This document shows, in pieces, positions 33,052-44,519 of a stretch of DNA of 64,000 nt. The translations under genes and the position numbers were made by a program. Below the pieces are notes generated by a model. It made no database searches. It saw nothing but the letters and a program-made list of their open reading frames with translations, and was not told the DNA's origin. The stretch's first letter is position 1; each line of letters opens with the position of its first letter. Origin of the DNA: Culex pipiens pallens (Eukaryota; Arthropoda; Insecta; Diptera; Culicidae); assembly GCF_016801865.2 (NCBI RefSeq), contig NC_068938.1, positions 69,591,025 through 69,655,024 of the forward strand. The letters are read 5' to 3'.

Positions 33052-33960
33052 GGGATAATTTTGTCTAATTTCGTCGGGGTCATTATTTTGGCCATGAAAT
33101 GGGGTCCTTAAGCTAAAATTATTCTAAAAAGTTGAAATTTTGAAAGTTGATTTTTTTAATTATTTGATATACCCCCTAAGGGACTTTGTTTAAAATTGGC
33201 TAGAACTATGGGATAATTTTGACCAATTTCGTCAGGGTCATTGTTTTGGCCATAAAATGTGGTCCTTAAGCTAAAATTATTCTAAAAAGTTGAAATTTTG
33301 AAAGTTGATTTTTTTAATTATTTGATATACCCCCTAAGGGACTTTACTAAAATTGGCTAGAACTATGGGATAATTTTGACCAATTTCGTCGGGGTCATTA
33401 TTTTGGCCAAGAAATGGTGTCCTTAAGCTAAAATTATTCTAAAAAGTTGAAATTTTGGAAGTTGATTTTTTTTAATTATTTGATATACCCCCTAAGGGAC
33501 TTTGCTAAAATTGGCTAGAACTATGGGATAATTTTGACCAATTTCGTCGGGGTCATTATTTTGGCCATGAAATGGTGTCCTTAAGCTAAAATTATTCTAA
33601 AAAGTTGAAATTTTGAAAGTTGATTTTTTTAATTATTTGATATACCCCCTAAGGGACTTTGTTTAAAATGGTTAGAACTATAGGATAATTTTGACCAATT
33701 TCGTCGGGGTCATTAATTTGGCCATGAAATGGTGTCCTTAAGCTAAAATTATTCTAAAAAGTTGATATTTTGAAAGTTGATTTTTTTAATTATTTGATAT
33801 ACCCCCTAAGGGATTTTACTAAAATTTGCTAGAACTATGAAATAATGTTGACCAATTTTATCGGGGTCATTTATTTCACCTTGAAATGGGGTTTCAAGCT
33901 AAAATTAATCCGATAAAATTAACTTTTGAGCGTTCATTTTTTTTAAATTGTGTTATATTC
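33052..33960 (+). repeat. Tandem array, six units of 157-158 bp
   Basis: GGGATAATTTTG-type unit starts fall at 33052, 33210, 33367, 33525, 33682 and 33840. Units include TTCGTCGGGGTCATTATTTT and ATATACCCCCTAAGGGACTT. The last unit is most diverged. The array is internal to the TIR element. Confidence 0.95.
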
Positions 33961-34019
33961 CCTAACGGAATTGATAAATTTATTGAAAATTTTTGATGTG
34001 TGAATAACAAAAACTGTTA

Positions 34020-34265
34020 TTATTTTCACAGAGCCAGGAAGTCGGAGCTGACGTTGAAGTTCGAGCTGGAGTGAGACCTCGGACACGGCATCGGATTCAG
34101 CTAATTTTCAGCAACTTTTACTTGGAGTCGGAATCTGTGTAGTCGGGTATTTTTGGAGAGCTGAAGTCGTCGTTGACGTCATATCCTGCATCCAGAGTCG
34201 AAGTTGTCTTCAAAGTATGGATTCAAAGTCGCTTGGAGGTACCCGACTCTGCAGCTATGACTAGT
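34020..34265 (+). repeat. Degenerate GTCGGAGTTGAAG-type minisatellite
   Basis: Irregular repeats of GGAGTCGGA, GAAGTTCGAGCTGGAG and AGTCGAAGTTG across ~240 bp, inside the TIR element and unlike its AT-rich surroundings. Confidence 0.5.
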
Positions 34266-34903
34266 ACAGAGGAGTTATGGCAACTGAAGGTTTATTCGCA
34301 AATTACAAATAAACCAAAACAATAACTTTTTTTGTTATGGAGACATACCAGTTCAATAACATTTTTTGTTATTATGCTGCTCCACCTCTCCGCACAAAAT
34401 AACAAATTTTGTTATTCCTTCATGATTCCTTCTGTGTTATTGGTTTGTTATTGCAATAACAACATAATAACAGTTTAAGTTATTCTTCGAACAAATCTTT
34501 GTTATTGATTTTTGTTATTTTAACAACTAATCCGATCATCCCAATAACATGTTTCGATCTTCTCACAATATCAAAAACTGACCTTCCCAAGTTATTTCCG
34601 TCTGCTCGGGTAATCACAAATTGTGTTATCATAACAAATTTTGTTATTGATGATTTTTTTGAATAAAGTCTAATACAATTATATGCTATTTTTGGATTGT
34701 TATTACAAGAAAAAATAATAACAATTTCAGTTATTTTCTGTACCATTTCTCTGTTATTATCTGAGTTATTATAACAGCTAATCTGGGTATTTCAATAACA
34801 TGTTGAGATCTAGGTTTAACAGGTTTTGGTCTTCTCGTGTTATTATGAGTTATTAAATCAAATCAAATCTTAATATTCTTGAGATATTTCCACCTGCTCG
34901 GGT

Positions 34904-36469
34904 CTAGTTAGCATAAAAGAGCACAAAGGCACCCCTATCAATATTTTGACAAAATTCCTTCTACAAGTTGTTAAGAACTGGGACGGGACGGCTGGATAGA
35001 GTCTTCTTTTTGAGTGTTTACGTTTGTATTCTTCTTCTGTTTTTTGCAAGAAAATTCGTGTTCGAAAACAAATATCAAGCAATCTGTGATTCAGATAGCT
35101 TGACAATTCAAATTTTCTTGATGATGTTTTTCAACTCAGTGCTCAAGCATGCGGATGACTTTTTCTTTGGTTGAAGTGTTGTTTAGTTTTTCCTCGTAGA
35201 TTTTTTTTTGAATTTGGCTGTTAAAATTTGCGTGGGCTGAGTTTATGTTCCATCGTTTTACGGTGGATCCGTTCATAAGGAGCTGTAGGATACAAATTAC
35301 TTGAAATGGTTGGCAAATCAAAGATGAGTCAAAACATGTTCACTTCTTCAATTTTTAATGTTTTTTTTTATGAAAGATTTTTAATTTTCATTTGGATGTG
35401 AAAAATGCAATACGATTTAAATGCGTTTTCTTACTTCAATCTAAAAAAAATCCTAAAGAGCCTGCAAGTCATTAAATGGGAGGTGAGATTTTTTTCTTAG
35501 ATCTGCTCCTGTCGTTGTCCCGTTACGCAAAGAAAGTAAATAAATCTTTCCCAGTTCCCCAAAGAGGAGCACGTCGAATTCAACGGCAGTTTTTACTCAA
35601 CTTTAAAGAAAGTTAACATTCCATAGGTCGCACGCCCTAAGGTGTCAGAATCGAAAGAAATGGCTGGTCAAAATTCAAATTTGTACCAATTCATTCACTT
35701 CAAAGAGCAAAAAAGTTTGTTTTTCAATTTGTGGCAATGTGTTGAAATAAAAAAAAGCAAAAAAATAGAATAGGCTAAATTGTGGTCATTATTTTTGCTT
35801 TTTTAATTCAGTTCTACGATGTTGTTTCTTCACGTCACATTTTAATTTCATGGGAAGCACAGGTTTAATATTGTTCAATCTAGATGACATTTCTATGTAA
35901 CGCGCAAAAAAAAACAAATGGGCAAAAGAATAGTCAGTTCATGAAATGTATTGTTTTTTTTTAAATGAAAATGATAAGTCAACATTCGGTGTACGATAGA
36001 AATAAAAGCCTTTCAATTGAAAATATTTTAATCAATCTATTAATGCAATTTACAATTATTTGTGAAATTGATTTAATTTTTTTTTCAACTCAAATTACAA
36101 TACTTCTCATTTTCTCCTCATAAGAAAGGACTGGTTTAGGTTGACAGAAGCGGCCATGTTGAAAGTGGTTTAGTTTGACAATAGGTTTTTTTCTCTTTGT
36201 TTATCCCATCCCAGGTTAAGAATAGAGCATGCTGATTTCTTTTGGTAACGATTATCCCATTCCTTGCAAAGTTATGGGGATCGTCATTAATCAATGGTTT
36301 CCAACTAGGACGTCAATGATTGTATCACAAAATTATACAAATTTTGAAACACATTTAATTTAAACGAAAAAAAATCTTTCAGTGGCTGCACAAAGGCAAC
36401 AACCGGCACATGCTGATTCATTTTGGTGCAGAAAATCGATAAATTGAATTGAATCTATGACATTTCCCC
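34904..36469. other. AT-rich sequence, nothing recognised
   Basis: No TIRs, tandem arrays, tRNA-like boxes or credible open frames seen across ~1.5 kb. Confidence 0.4.
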
Positions 36470-36682
36470 GAAACCCATATTACCGAAGGGACATTTCCCC
36501 GAATGCCACTTCCCCGAAAAGACACTTTCCCTAATAGTCATTTCCCCGAATTCCATTTACCCGAATTTCCCATTTCCCCTAATCGTCCACATCCCTTAAT
36601 GTCATTTTCCCGAATGGGCCACAATCCCGAATGCCACTTACCCGATTAGTCATATCCCTGAATAGTCATTTCCTTGAATGCC

Positions 36683-36778
36683 ATTTCCCCGAACGCGGTC
36701 AAGCAGAAATGCCCGGTGCCCCGAAGCGCGCGCCCTCCTGGGCACCGGGCATTTCCGCTTGACCGCGTTCGGGGAAAT
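36683..36778. repeat. 39-bp GC-rich hairpin
   Basis: 36683-36721 and 36740-36778 are reverse complements with one A/C mismatch around an 18-nt GC-rich loop. Core AATGCCCGGTGCCC is much richer in GC than anything nearby, and the outer part is the element's own CCCCGAA repeat unit. Confidence 0.95.
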
Positions 36779-37535
36779 AGCATTTTAAAAGAAAAAAAAT
36801 GATGACAATTTTTATCACATAAAACTACATATTTAAAGGTTCGTAATGGCCTTGAATGATCAACTTTCTTTTTGGCTTCATTCAGAACAGACGTAGCATT
36901 TTAGGTGGGATTCAATACAAATTCCAATACAATGAATATTGTTACAGACTTTTTTTTATACATATCTCGGGTGAGTTTTCAAAAAGCCGTAAGAGCCACC
37001 GTGACCTCTGGCACTAATTTTCATTTTTCTCGAAAAAAAAAAAATTTCATTTTTCTCGAAAATGAAACAAAATTTCATTTATTTCAAGTATGGGACACTT
37101 GAAGGACGTGTAGATGAACAATCTCGAGCATTTTTGATTTTGGTTTTTCGTAAGTAGGTCGAATACCGATGCAAAAAGGGCTTTGTTTACCAATGGCAAA
37201 AAACAAATACTTTTTTCTTATAGACATGATAATAATAATGCAATAGAAGTTTTGTTATTTTTTATGATTCAAAAAACATACCGTGCGATTTTCGTAGTAC
37301 AAAACCCCGTACACACTCATCATTTTATTCACATTGCTGGTTTGGGATTTGGCGAAAAGTATAATCAACAAAAACTTTAAATAAAATTTGTACCAGCCTT
37401 ATGTACCTATTTGTTCGATTTTTGGGTTCTTGAACAAAATTCGAAAAAAGACAAATTTCCTTGCAAATTTCTCAAAAACAAGATCTAATTATGCGGTTGA
37501 ATACAAATGTTAATTGAACAAAAACAAATTCAGTA

Positions 37536-38165
37536 CAGTCCAGACTTGATTATCCGAAGGCTTCGGAAAAATTTCACTTCGGATAATCAAAACTTCGGAT
37601 AATCGAATCACGAATTTTTTTATGATGCCTATTTTTTTTTATTGTCGAGCGTATGTCCCCTAAACTACGTTAAAGTGATTTAGAACTTTTAAATCCAAGG
37701 CCAATATAGCGGTGTTGAAATATTGAACTTATTAACTATTCAAATTTGACTAAAATGGGGTTGCAGTACTCAAATTTGATGTTTAAAACAAGAAAAAGAA
37801 AAAAACGAAAAAAAAAATTGTTCGTGATTCGATTACACTCAAACCCCGATGGTTTGACACCAACTGTTGTCAAACGAACGGGGTCACGTTTTAGTTTGAC
37901 ACCCCTTTTACACGGAGTTCACACACACTACCAAACGTTTGTTTTGATAATGTGCGTGATCGCCGTGTAAAAAGTGACAGTTCGTCACTTTTTAGTTTGA
38001 CTTTGACCAACCAACGGGGTACAAACTAAAAAAGTGTCAAACGAAAAAGTGACCAACCACCGGGGGTTGAGTGTATTCGAAGTCCCATACAAACCTTCGG
38101 ATAATCAAACTTCGGATAATCGAAACATCGGATAATCGAGGCTTCAGATAATCGAGTCTGGACTG
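37536..38165. mobile_element. 630-bp TA-MITE with CAGTCCAGACT ends (pogo/Tigger-like)
   Basis: CAGTCCAGACTTGATTATCC and, inverted, CGAGTCTGGACTG with repeated CTTCGGATAATCGAA words; TA at 37534-37535 and 38166-38167. Similar ends are known in pogo/Tigger-type families. The start of another copy is at 63966 at the window edge. Confidence 0.85.
37836..38073. mobile_element. 238-bp TA-MITE with CACTCAACCCC ends
   Basis: CACTCAAACCCCGATGGTTT and, inverted, CCACCGGGGGTTGAGTG; TA at 37834-37835 and 38074-38075. Inserted inside the CAGTCCAGACT element, whose GATAATCGAA text resumes afterwards. Confidence 0.85.
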
Positions 38166-38855
38166 TAATTGGGTCCTAAAATTAAGCTTAAATTTGCGAT
38201 ATGGCTTATTTTTCCAAGTACAATGACCCTTTGAACGACCGCAAAGGATTTAAAATGGATTTTTAATTCAATTTTTAAAAATTCACTTCACGGCCCTTCT
38301 TGGCACAAAAGCTTCTACTTGACAGCTCGTTCCAAGGGGACCATAGTGGATCCATAGAAAAAATGTTGTCTTGTCAATAACTTTTTTTTGCATAAAAATG
38401 AATAAAACGTTATCTGAAATGGTTTTTAATCATGTTTCTTACCGTTGTTCATAAAAATTGACAAAGGGCTTTACTAGTCAATTTACAACATTTAATCAAC
38501 AGCATACCCGAAAAAGCTGTTTGTTCGGTAAAATTGAGAAAGAAAATATCTGTTATTCATGGAAAAAGGCTTTAGCGAAAATGATGATAAGGGCATATGA
38601 AAATTCGGGAAAATTTAAATTTAAATAAACGGCAATTGGCGTAAGTGTCACTTCGGGGAAATGGCACTGGCCGATTAGGGGAAATGGCATTCGGGGAAAT
38701 GGCCGATTAGGGGAAATGGCATTCGGGGATATAGCCGATTAGGGGAAATGATATTCGGGGAAATGGCATTCGGGAATGTGGCTGATTAGGGGAAGTGGTA
38801 TTCGGGGATGTGGCCAATTAGGGGAAATGATTTTCGGGGAAATGAGCTAGACCCA

Positions 38856-39734
38856 TTGAATTCAATACAGAGCATTTTAGAGTGATGATCAATTTTCTTC
38901 GAAAATGATCAACGGCCTTCACCTTAATGGAATACAAAACGTCACGAAAAAATGGTTAAATAATGTTTTTGTAATAGTTTCTGTACTTATGTAGCAAATA
39001 CAAAAACACAGTTTTATTTTTTATGAATCACAGGCAGAAATTTGACTGATACTTTAGAAAACAAAAAAATAACATGCCAAATAACGTTTGATGTAAACAT
39101 TTTTTTGAATCTCGTTTATTTTTCAAAGTTATAGAATTTCGCTCAAAAAGGTGCAAAAACTTCCCGAAATTCATGTATATAATATTTTCTAAACAGCGAA
39201 TCAACGCAAAACTTCACAAATATTTTTTTATGTATGTTCAAAAGCTGCTCAGTATTTTTACAATTTAATTTTCACAAAATTACCTAAACCTAACAATACC
39301 CATAAAAAATTTGACAAAAAAAGATCATGATCAAAACAATAGAAAAAACTCGAGAAAGTTATTTTTTTTTTTACTTTCAAAAACTGCTCATTTGGATAAA
39401 ATACGAAATTAGACTTGAATTAAAAAAAAGAAAAAAAGCACATCTAATTTTTGAAAACTATTACAAACATATTAATCTTCTGCTCATGTAATATGAAAAT
39501 TTGCAGAAATTGATTTAAGGAAACCCATTTTTCAAAATTGCTCGTGTTTGAGAGAATGCAAAAACAATCAAGAATTATAAACTATGATCATTAAAAATCT
39601 CGAAAAAATGAGTTCAAAAAACTTTTTTATTTTATTATTTTAATCATTCAGCACAATTTCTCGGAATTTCCTAATATTTGGATAAACATTTTTAAAACAC
39701 CTGCCGCAAAGTTGTTTTAAAATGTTTGTCAATA
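38856..39734. other. AT-rich spacer
   Basis: Very AT-rich with A/T homopolymers; no element or gene recognised. Confidence 0.4.
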
Positions 39735-39925
39735 CATGAACATTTGACTTATAATTCCACTCAAAGGGTGTTTTTCGGAATTGCAAAAAAATGTTGAAAC
39801 CTCGTTGCAAAACTTGATTTTTTCAGCACTCGTCGTATTAATCCAACTCGTTAAACCTCGTTGGATAAATGTACGACTCGTGCTGAAAAATCTTCTTTTT
39901 GCAACTTGTAGCATAAACTACTATT
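39735..39925 (+). repeat. Repeat fragment (TTGCAAAACTTGATTTTTTC family)
   Basis: Shares TTGATTTTTTCAGCACTCGT, CCTCGTTGGATAAATGTACG and ACTCGTGCTGAAAAATC with 48495-48605 (same strand) and 48950-49090 (reverse). Copies appear as fragments; ends are not defined. Confidence 0.6.
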
Positions 39926-39993
39926 ATCGCAAGTCCAAAAGATTGATAACATCCCAGTTATTAGTAAAGAAATCGAATTTTGCAGTATCTTGA

Positions 39994-40243
39994 GGGCCTC
40001 GTGGCGCGGTGGTTAGCGGCTTCGGCTGCCGATCCCTAAGATGCTATGGGGCGCGGGTTCGATTCCCGCCTTATCCTCCTGCCCTTCTATCGGATGGGGA
40101 AGTAAAACGTCGGTGCATTTGCGTGAAAGAGGTTTTGGGTGACTCATCACACATAACATTCGGACTCCAAGAAATGAGCAGAAACTTGCAACAGAGCCCA
40201 CAAAAGACCCGGGGGTCGTTAAAGTGGATTGCTTTGCTTTTTT
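39994..40243 (+). mobile_element. Monomeric tRNA-derived SINE
   Basis: Box A GTGGCGCGGTGGTTAGCGG and box B GGGTTCGATTCCCG occur in a tRNA-like head; the tail GACCCGGGGGTCGTTAA matches the SINE at 28382-28783. GTATCTTGA (39985-39993) and GTATCTAGA (40244-40252) are a probable 9-bp target duplication with one change. Confidence 0.85.
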
Positions 40244-40252
40244 GTATCTAGA

Positions 40253-42047
40253 CTTTCAGCAAAATACAAAACAGAAAACAAATATAAAAATTCTTGTGTT
40301 AACAGCCAACTTTGTTTGAATGATGAATAATTTACTCTACATTTTCTCTTGCAACACATTCCTAATGAAACTGCTTTAAAACTTGTACTCGTGCTCGCAC
40401 AAGATTGTTGCAGTTTAAAATTAAAACATTAAAAACTCAAACATAACCTGCTACCGGTGTTCCGCTTTTTGTCGAAAACCCCGTCGGCACTGGGACCATG
40501 TCCTTGTTCTGCCCCAGTTAGCACTTCATTAGCACACACACTCACAGGTTTTTAAATGTTTCATTCCTCGCTGGTCGATTCCTCCCAGGCACGAATCGGA
40601 CACAACCGAGCGTCGGTGTCCGACATTTTACACCGGGGGTTTTGCCTTAAAAAAATAAAACATACGCTCCGGACCGACAACACAGTTCAGCACAGTATTT
40701 TCTCCGAACACAATGGTTCTGGTGCTGGTCCCTGGGGGCATCCCCGGGCCGGGTTGGTAATCTTATTAGACAGGTTAATTTGATTTTATATCCTTCCAGA
40801 CGGAGGCAACCCGTCAATAAAGATAAATTTTATTGCGAAAACGCCGTCGGCATTTTTGGTCCATAACAACATCATCAACGGCCGTGGTTCCAGAAACTCC
40901 CGGGAACATGGTCCGTACGTCCGCCAACACCACCCACACAACCCTCCAACCAGAGTGAGAGGCAACACCCCTTCCTCACTCTCTCGCTCTCTCTCTCTCA
41001 CCCAGCAAAGCTACTTTAAATTCAAATTTTAGTTTGTTTGCTGCCAGGGCCAGGGAATCAGGCCGAAGTCGCCGGATTTAAAGTAACAATGAGTTTGATC
41101 CTAGTTTATCACTGCAAGACCATCTCTCGCTCATCATTGACGGGGTGACGGCGAGCGGGGCAGGGTGAGTGAGTTGAGAGAGCAAACACGAGCGATAGAG
41201 AGAACGAGAAAGGGAGTCCTTGAACATATTGTGAACCAGGCGAGTAGTGTGTATTTATCTAGTGGGTACTAGCGCATTGACACTGGGTGGTGGGTGGTGG
41301 AGTTGGTGGGCGCAAGGACCTCATCGATAGCAGGCGAAAGTGGAGCATTTGGAGAAGTGGAGTTTAGCACCGAAAGTTGGCGGTGTGGCGATAAAAGTGG
41401 CTGTGCTGATGCCGTTGATGCCATGTGATTTGAGCAATGGCCCTTTTGCGATACTATTGCACTTAGAACACTTTAGGGGTGAATTGTTGAAAAAGAACTG
41501 GAAGAGTTTAGGGAAACCTCTTTACCCAAAATGAATAATTTACATTCCATTTACATTACACTACTGTAACATAGACGACCCACCTCTCTCTCTCTCTCAA
41601 GTTCGAAAGTGCACTTTCTTTTATAGGAAAGTGTTCAAGGTGAAATTTATCACAAGGATCATGCATTGGTTCACTGTAATAAATTATTTATCCAAATTTT
41701 AATGACAATCAGAGAAAAAATGTTTGAAAAATTGCAACCCGTTGCAAATATTTTTTGATGAAGATGAAAAAAAGTATAAAAGTCAAATTAGCCCTGTTGG
41801 GTTTCCAAAATATTTAAGCATTGGCGAACTTTTTTTTTTCGCCGAAAAAAATGCTGTACTGTGCAACGAAATTTCACAAAAATTAAAAATATTTTTAAAC
41901 GAACTAAAACATTTTACAAATGTTTATAAACACAGGAAAATGCATTTCAAATGCTTTCAGCTGATTGTACTAAAAATCTCCTTAACATTTTGAAGTTTGT
42001 GCCCCTGACTCTACATATCTTTACGTCAGTAAATGTTTACATTAAGA
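40253..42047. other. Unassigned, partly GC-rich; CT microsatellites
   Basis: 40440-41600 is comparatively GC-rich and free of recognised repeats, with CT runs near 40977-41000 and 41584-41598. Open frames are under 90 codons. Beyond 41640 it becomes AT-rich. May contain host regulatory or untranslated DNA. Confidence 0.4.
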
Positions 42048-42056
42048 CTGAGGGAT

Positions 42057-42779
42057 TAGGATGTAACAAAAATGACTTTTTGGCGGGCATTCAGGGGTTT
42101 GTTCCGGTGGGCATACTGAGCCTAAATCCCAAATATGAGCTTGATTGGACGTAACAGGAGCTGGCGCTCCACCCTTCAATTTTAAATGGTATTTAACCCG
42201 TAAAAAAAAGATTTTTTCAAAAATGTCACTTTTTGAGGCATTTTGGCCACCAATGCGTTTACCAAAAACATCACTGGCGTGTAGGCCAGATCCTTGCGCA
42301 TCTTTTGGTATATATAACATTGAAGTTTGGAGCATCCTGGAGCTCGGTACAGACCTTCAAAGTTTGGCATATTTTCGAAAAATCGGTCCCAGCAAAATCA
42401 AATGGCGTCTCGGGCGTCGCGAGGTGCGACGCATATCTTTTTTGCCGGGGCCGATTTTTCGAAAAAATGCCAAACTTTGAAGGTCTGTACCGGACTCCAG
42501 GATGCTCCAAACTTCAATGTTATATATACCAAAAGATGCGCAAGGATCTGGCCTACACGCCAGTGATGTTTTTGGTAAACGCATTGGTGGCCAAAATGCC
42601 TCAAAAAGTGACATTTTTGAAAAAATCTTTTTTTACGGGTTAAATCCCATTTAAAATTGAAGGGCGGAGCGCCAGCTCCTGTTACGTCTAATCAAGCTCA
42701 TATTTGGGATTTTGGCTCAGTATGCCCACCTGAACAAACCCCTGAATGCCCGCCAAAAAGTCATTTTTGTTACATTCTA
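42057..42779. mobile_element. Mutator-like foldback (near-palindrome), 9-bp target duplication
   Basis: Left arm 42057-42398 and right arm about 42440-42779 are reverse complements with few differences; ends TAGGATGTAACAAAAATGAC and, inverted, GTCATTTTTGTTACATTCTA. CTGAGGGAT is duplicated exactly at 42048-42056 and 42780-42788. Long TIRs plus a 9-bp duplication fit the Mutator (MULE) superfamily. Open frames on both strands, such as 42145-42480 and 42042-42335, mirror each other because of the palindrome. A degraded relative is at 63243-63880. Confidence 0.85.
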
Positions 42780-43074
42780 CTGAGGGATGTTATGGATGGT
42801 TTATGGATGGTCCCTTAGTCCATTCACAATGTTTTGCTTGGCAAAATAAACCTAACAGTGTGCTAGATTTCCACGATAAACGGGACTAGTGAAGGTGGTC
42901 CAAAATCTCTGAAAATGCTACGTCGTTTATATGATTTTAAGTTTTTCTTTTCTAATTAGGGCGTTGCCAATATTGTTCAAAGTTTATGTCGCCCCCAAAA
43001 AATCACATTTCAATGGCATAGGACATGCAATCAATTGAAATCTCTTTGAAACAATTTTATTAACCTTGACAACC

Positions 43075-43720
43075 ATTTTAAACTTGTTAAAAGCAAAATA
43101 TAGAGAATTTCCTAAGCTCTCCAAAATTATTTTTTTCATTGGTGGGCACATGGGCACTAATTTTAAAAAATGAATAACTGCGATTATTTTCAAATAAATT
43201 ACCTGAAAATGGCTATAACTTGAAAACGGTGCACTTTATCAAAATTTCACTAAAGTAATTTTTGATTGCAAATTTGATTTTACATCGAAATGTGAAGTTG
43301 AAAAATTGTTTCGATTTTTTTTTTAAAAGTCAGTTTTGATTCATAACTCGGTTAAAGATTTTTTACCCATTCTGGAAATTTCTGAAAAGTAAGCATTTGA
43401 TATCCCCTAAAAATATGAAAAAATAATAATGGTATTTTTTGCACATCAAGTTTCAGTGAACCGTGTGTCATTTTTTACCGTGTGTCATTTTTTTTCCAGT
43501 ATAATTTTTTATCCATAACTACAACTTTGCCGAAGACACCAAATCGATCAAAAAATTCCTTCAAAAGATACAGATTTTTGAATTTTTGTAAATCATTTTT
43601 GTATGGACAGCTGCCGAATTTGTATGGATAATATTATGGACAAGCTAATGATGCAAAATGGCTTCTTTGGACATAGGCACCAAGAAAGTTTCAGCCGGAT
43701 TAAAAGATACAAACACAGGG
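43075..43720 (+). repeat. Partial copy of the GAGCAATTCTCT MITE
   Basis: Matches the interior of 22964-23749 (for example AACTTGAAAACGGTGCACTT and CTTTGCCGAAGACACCAAAT); both ends are missing or too diverged to see. Confidence 0.7.
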
Positions 43721-44519
43721 GCGACATTATTTTGAAAAATATTAGCTACGGCCGTAGGCTGTAACAAAATTTATGTTTTGTCAAATCCTCTTCCAAATTG
43801 TTTAAAATAATGAAGGAGAAAGCCTGTTTCAAAAAATAAAATAATTCAATGAAATTAGAACTGCAATTAATCGTTAAAACTCAAAATGCATTTCCTGTTT
43901 TTTTATATTTTTATGGGCATACTTTACATTTTATTGAAAAAAAAAGTTGTACCATTGTTTTTTCCATTAAAAATAAGTTATTCTCAATAAAACAATTGTA
44001 ACTCTTTGTAATCATGCTATCTTGTCACATGTCAAATTTGGATCAAATTGAGCTAACAACGCAGCTCTCAATGCCTCGCCTCTTGACCTTCACTGATCCC
44101 CAAAATTCGATTTCAATCCTGAGACATTCAACAAAAATTCATATTAAAGGAATTCGATCTGATCATACTATCTTGACACACCCTGCAACTTGCGCGATTT
44201 GTCATACGTGCATGCCCGACTATTGTGAACATTTATTACAATTTATTTTAATTTATTACATTTATTTTAATTTATAACACTGGAATCCGGCAACCAAAAT
44301 TCAAGACAATGCACATAACGGTCAGTCAAACAAAACGCGTTTGTTATTATTTACATTGCGTGCTCCTGTTTTTGTCAATTCAATTTTTGTCTTAATTATT
44401 AAAAATTGAAACGTAATTTTTTGGGAACATCACAAGGCGACGTTCGACAAGCTAGCACGAGCAGGTCTTATTGTGTGTACCATCATCGGGGGCAAATCGG
44501 GACTACAGTCATAATAGGG
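43721..44519. other. AT-rich spacer with small AT minisatellite
   Basis: ATTTATTACAATTTATTTTA-type units repeat at 44228-44277. Otherwise nothing recognised. Confidence 0.4.

Larger units (their letters stand above)
32692..34903. mobile_element. TIR element(s) with CCCGAGCAGACGG ends and ATAACAAA palindromes
   Basis: Left ACCCGGGCAGACGGTAATAA; right ends in reverse at 34591-34611 (TTATTTCCGTCTGCTCGGGT) and again at 34890-34903 (CCACCTGCTCGGGT). The two right ends suggest either two related copies in series (32692-34611 and 34612-34903) or one element with a duplicated end. The interior is studded with ATAACAAA/TTTGTTAT palindromes. No coding capacity. Confidence 0.7.
36470..38855. mobile_element. 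Foldback-like element with short tandem subterminal repeats
   Basis: The left ~215 bp (36470-36690) is a run of imperfect ~15-20 bp units of the type CATTTCCCCGAATGCC; the right ~210 bp (38645-38855) is the same kind of run in reverse (GGCATTCGGGGAAATGG, CCGATTAGGGG). Ends are about CTATGACATTTCCCCGAA and TTCGGGGAAATGAGCTAG. ATTGAAT flanks both sides and may be a 7-bp target duplication. Drosophila FB elements have this architecture; homology to them is not claimed. The interior hosts a nested MITE pair. Confidence 0.75.

Noticed and set aside
36470..36690. A CRISPR-like array of short repeats
   Set aside because: Units are imperfect, abut each other, and recur inverted at 38645-38855, which marks a foldback end.
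39994..40080. A functional tRNA gene
   Set aside because: Boxes A and B are good but no full cloverleaf closes and the sequence continues into a SINE tail with a target duplication. The same applies to 18633, 28783 and 56690.
42042..42643. Mirror-image open frames of 79-136 codons on both strands
   Set aside because: Produced by the palindromic Mutator-like element; the same peptide appears on both strands because the DNA is inverted.
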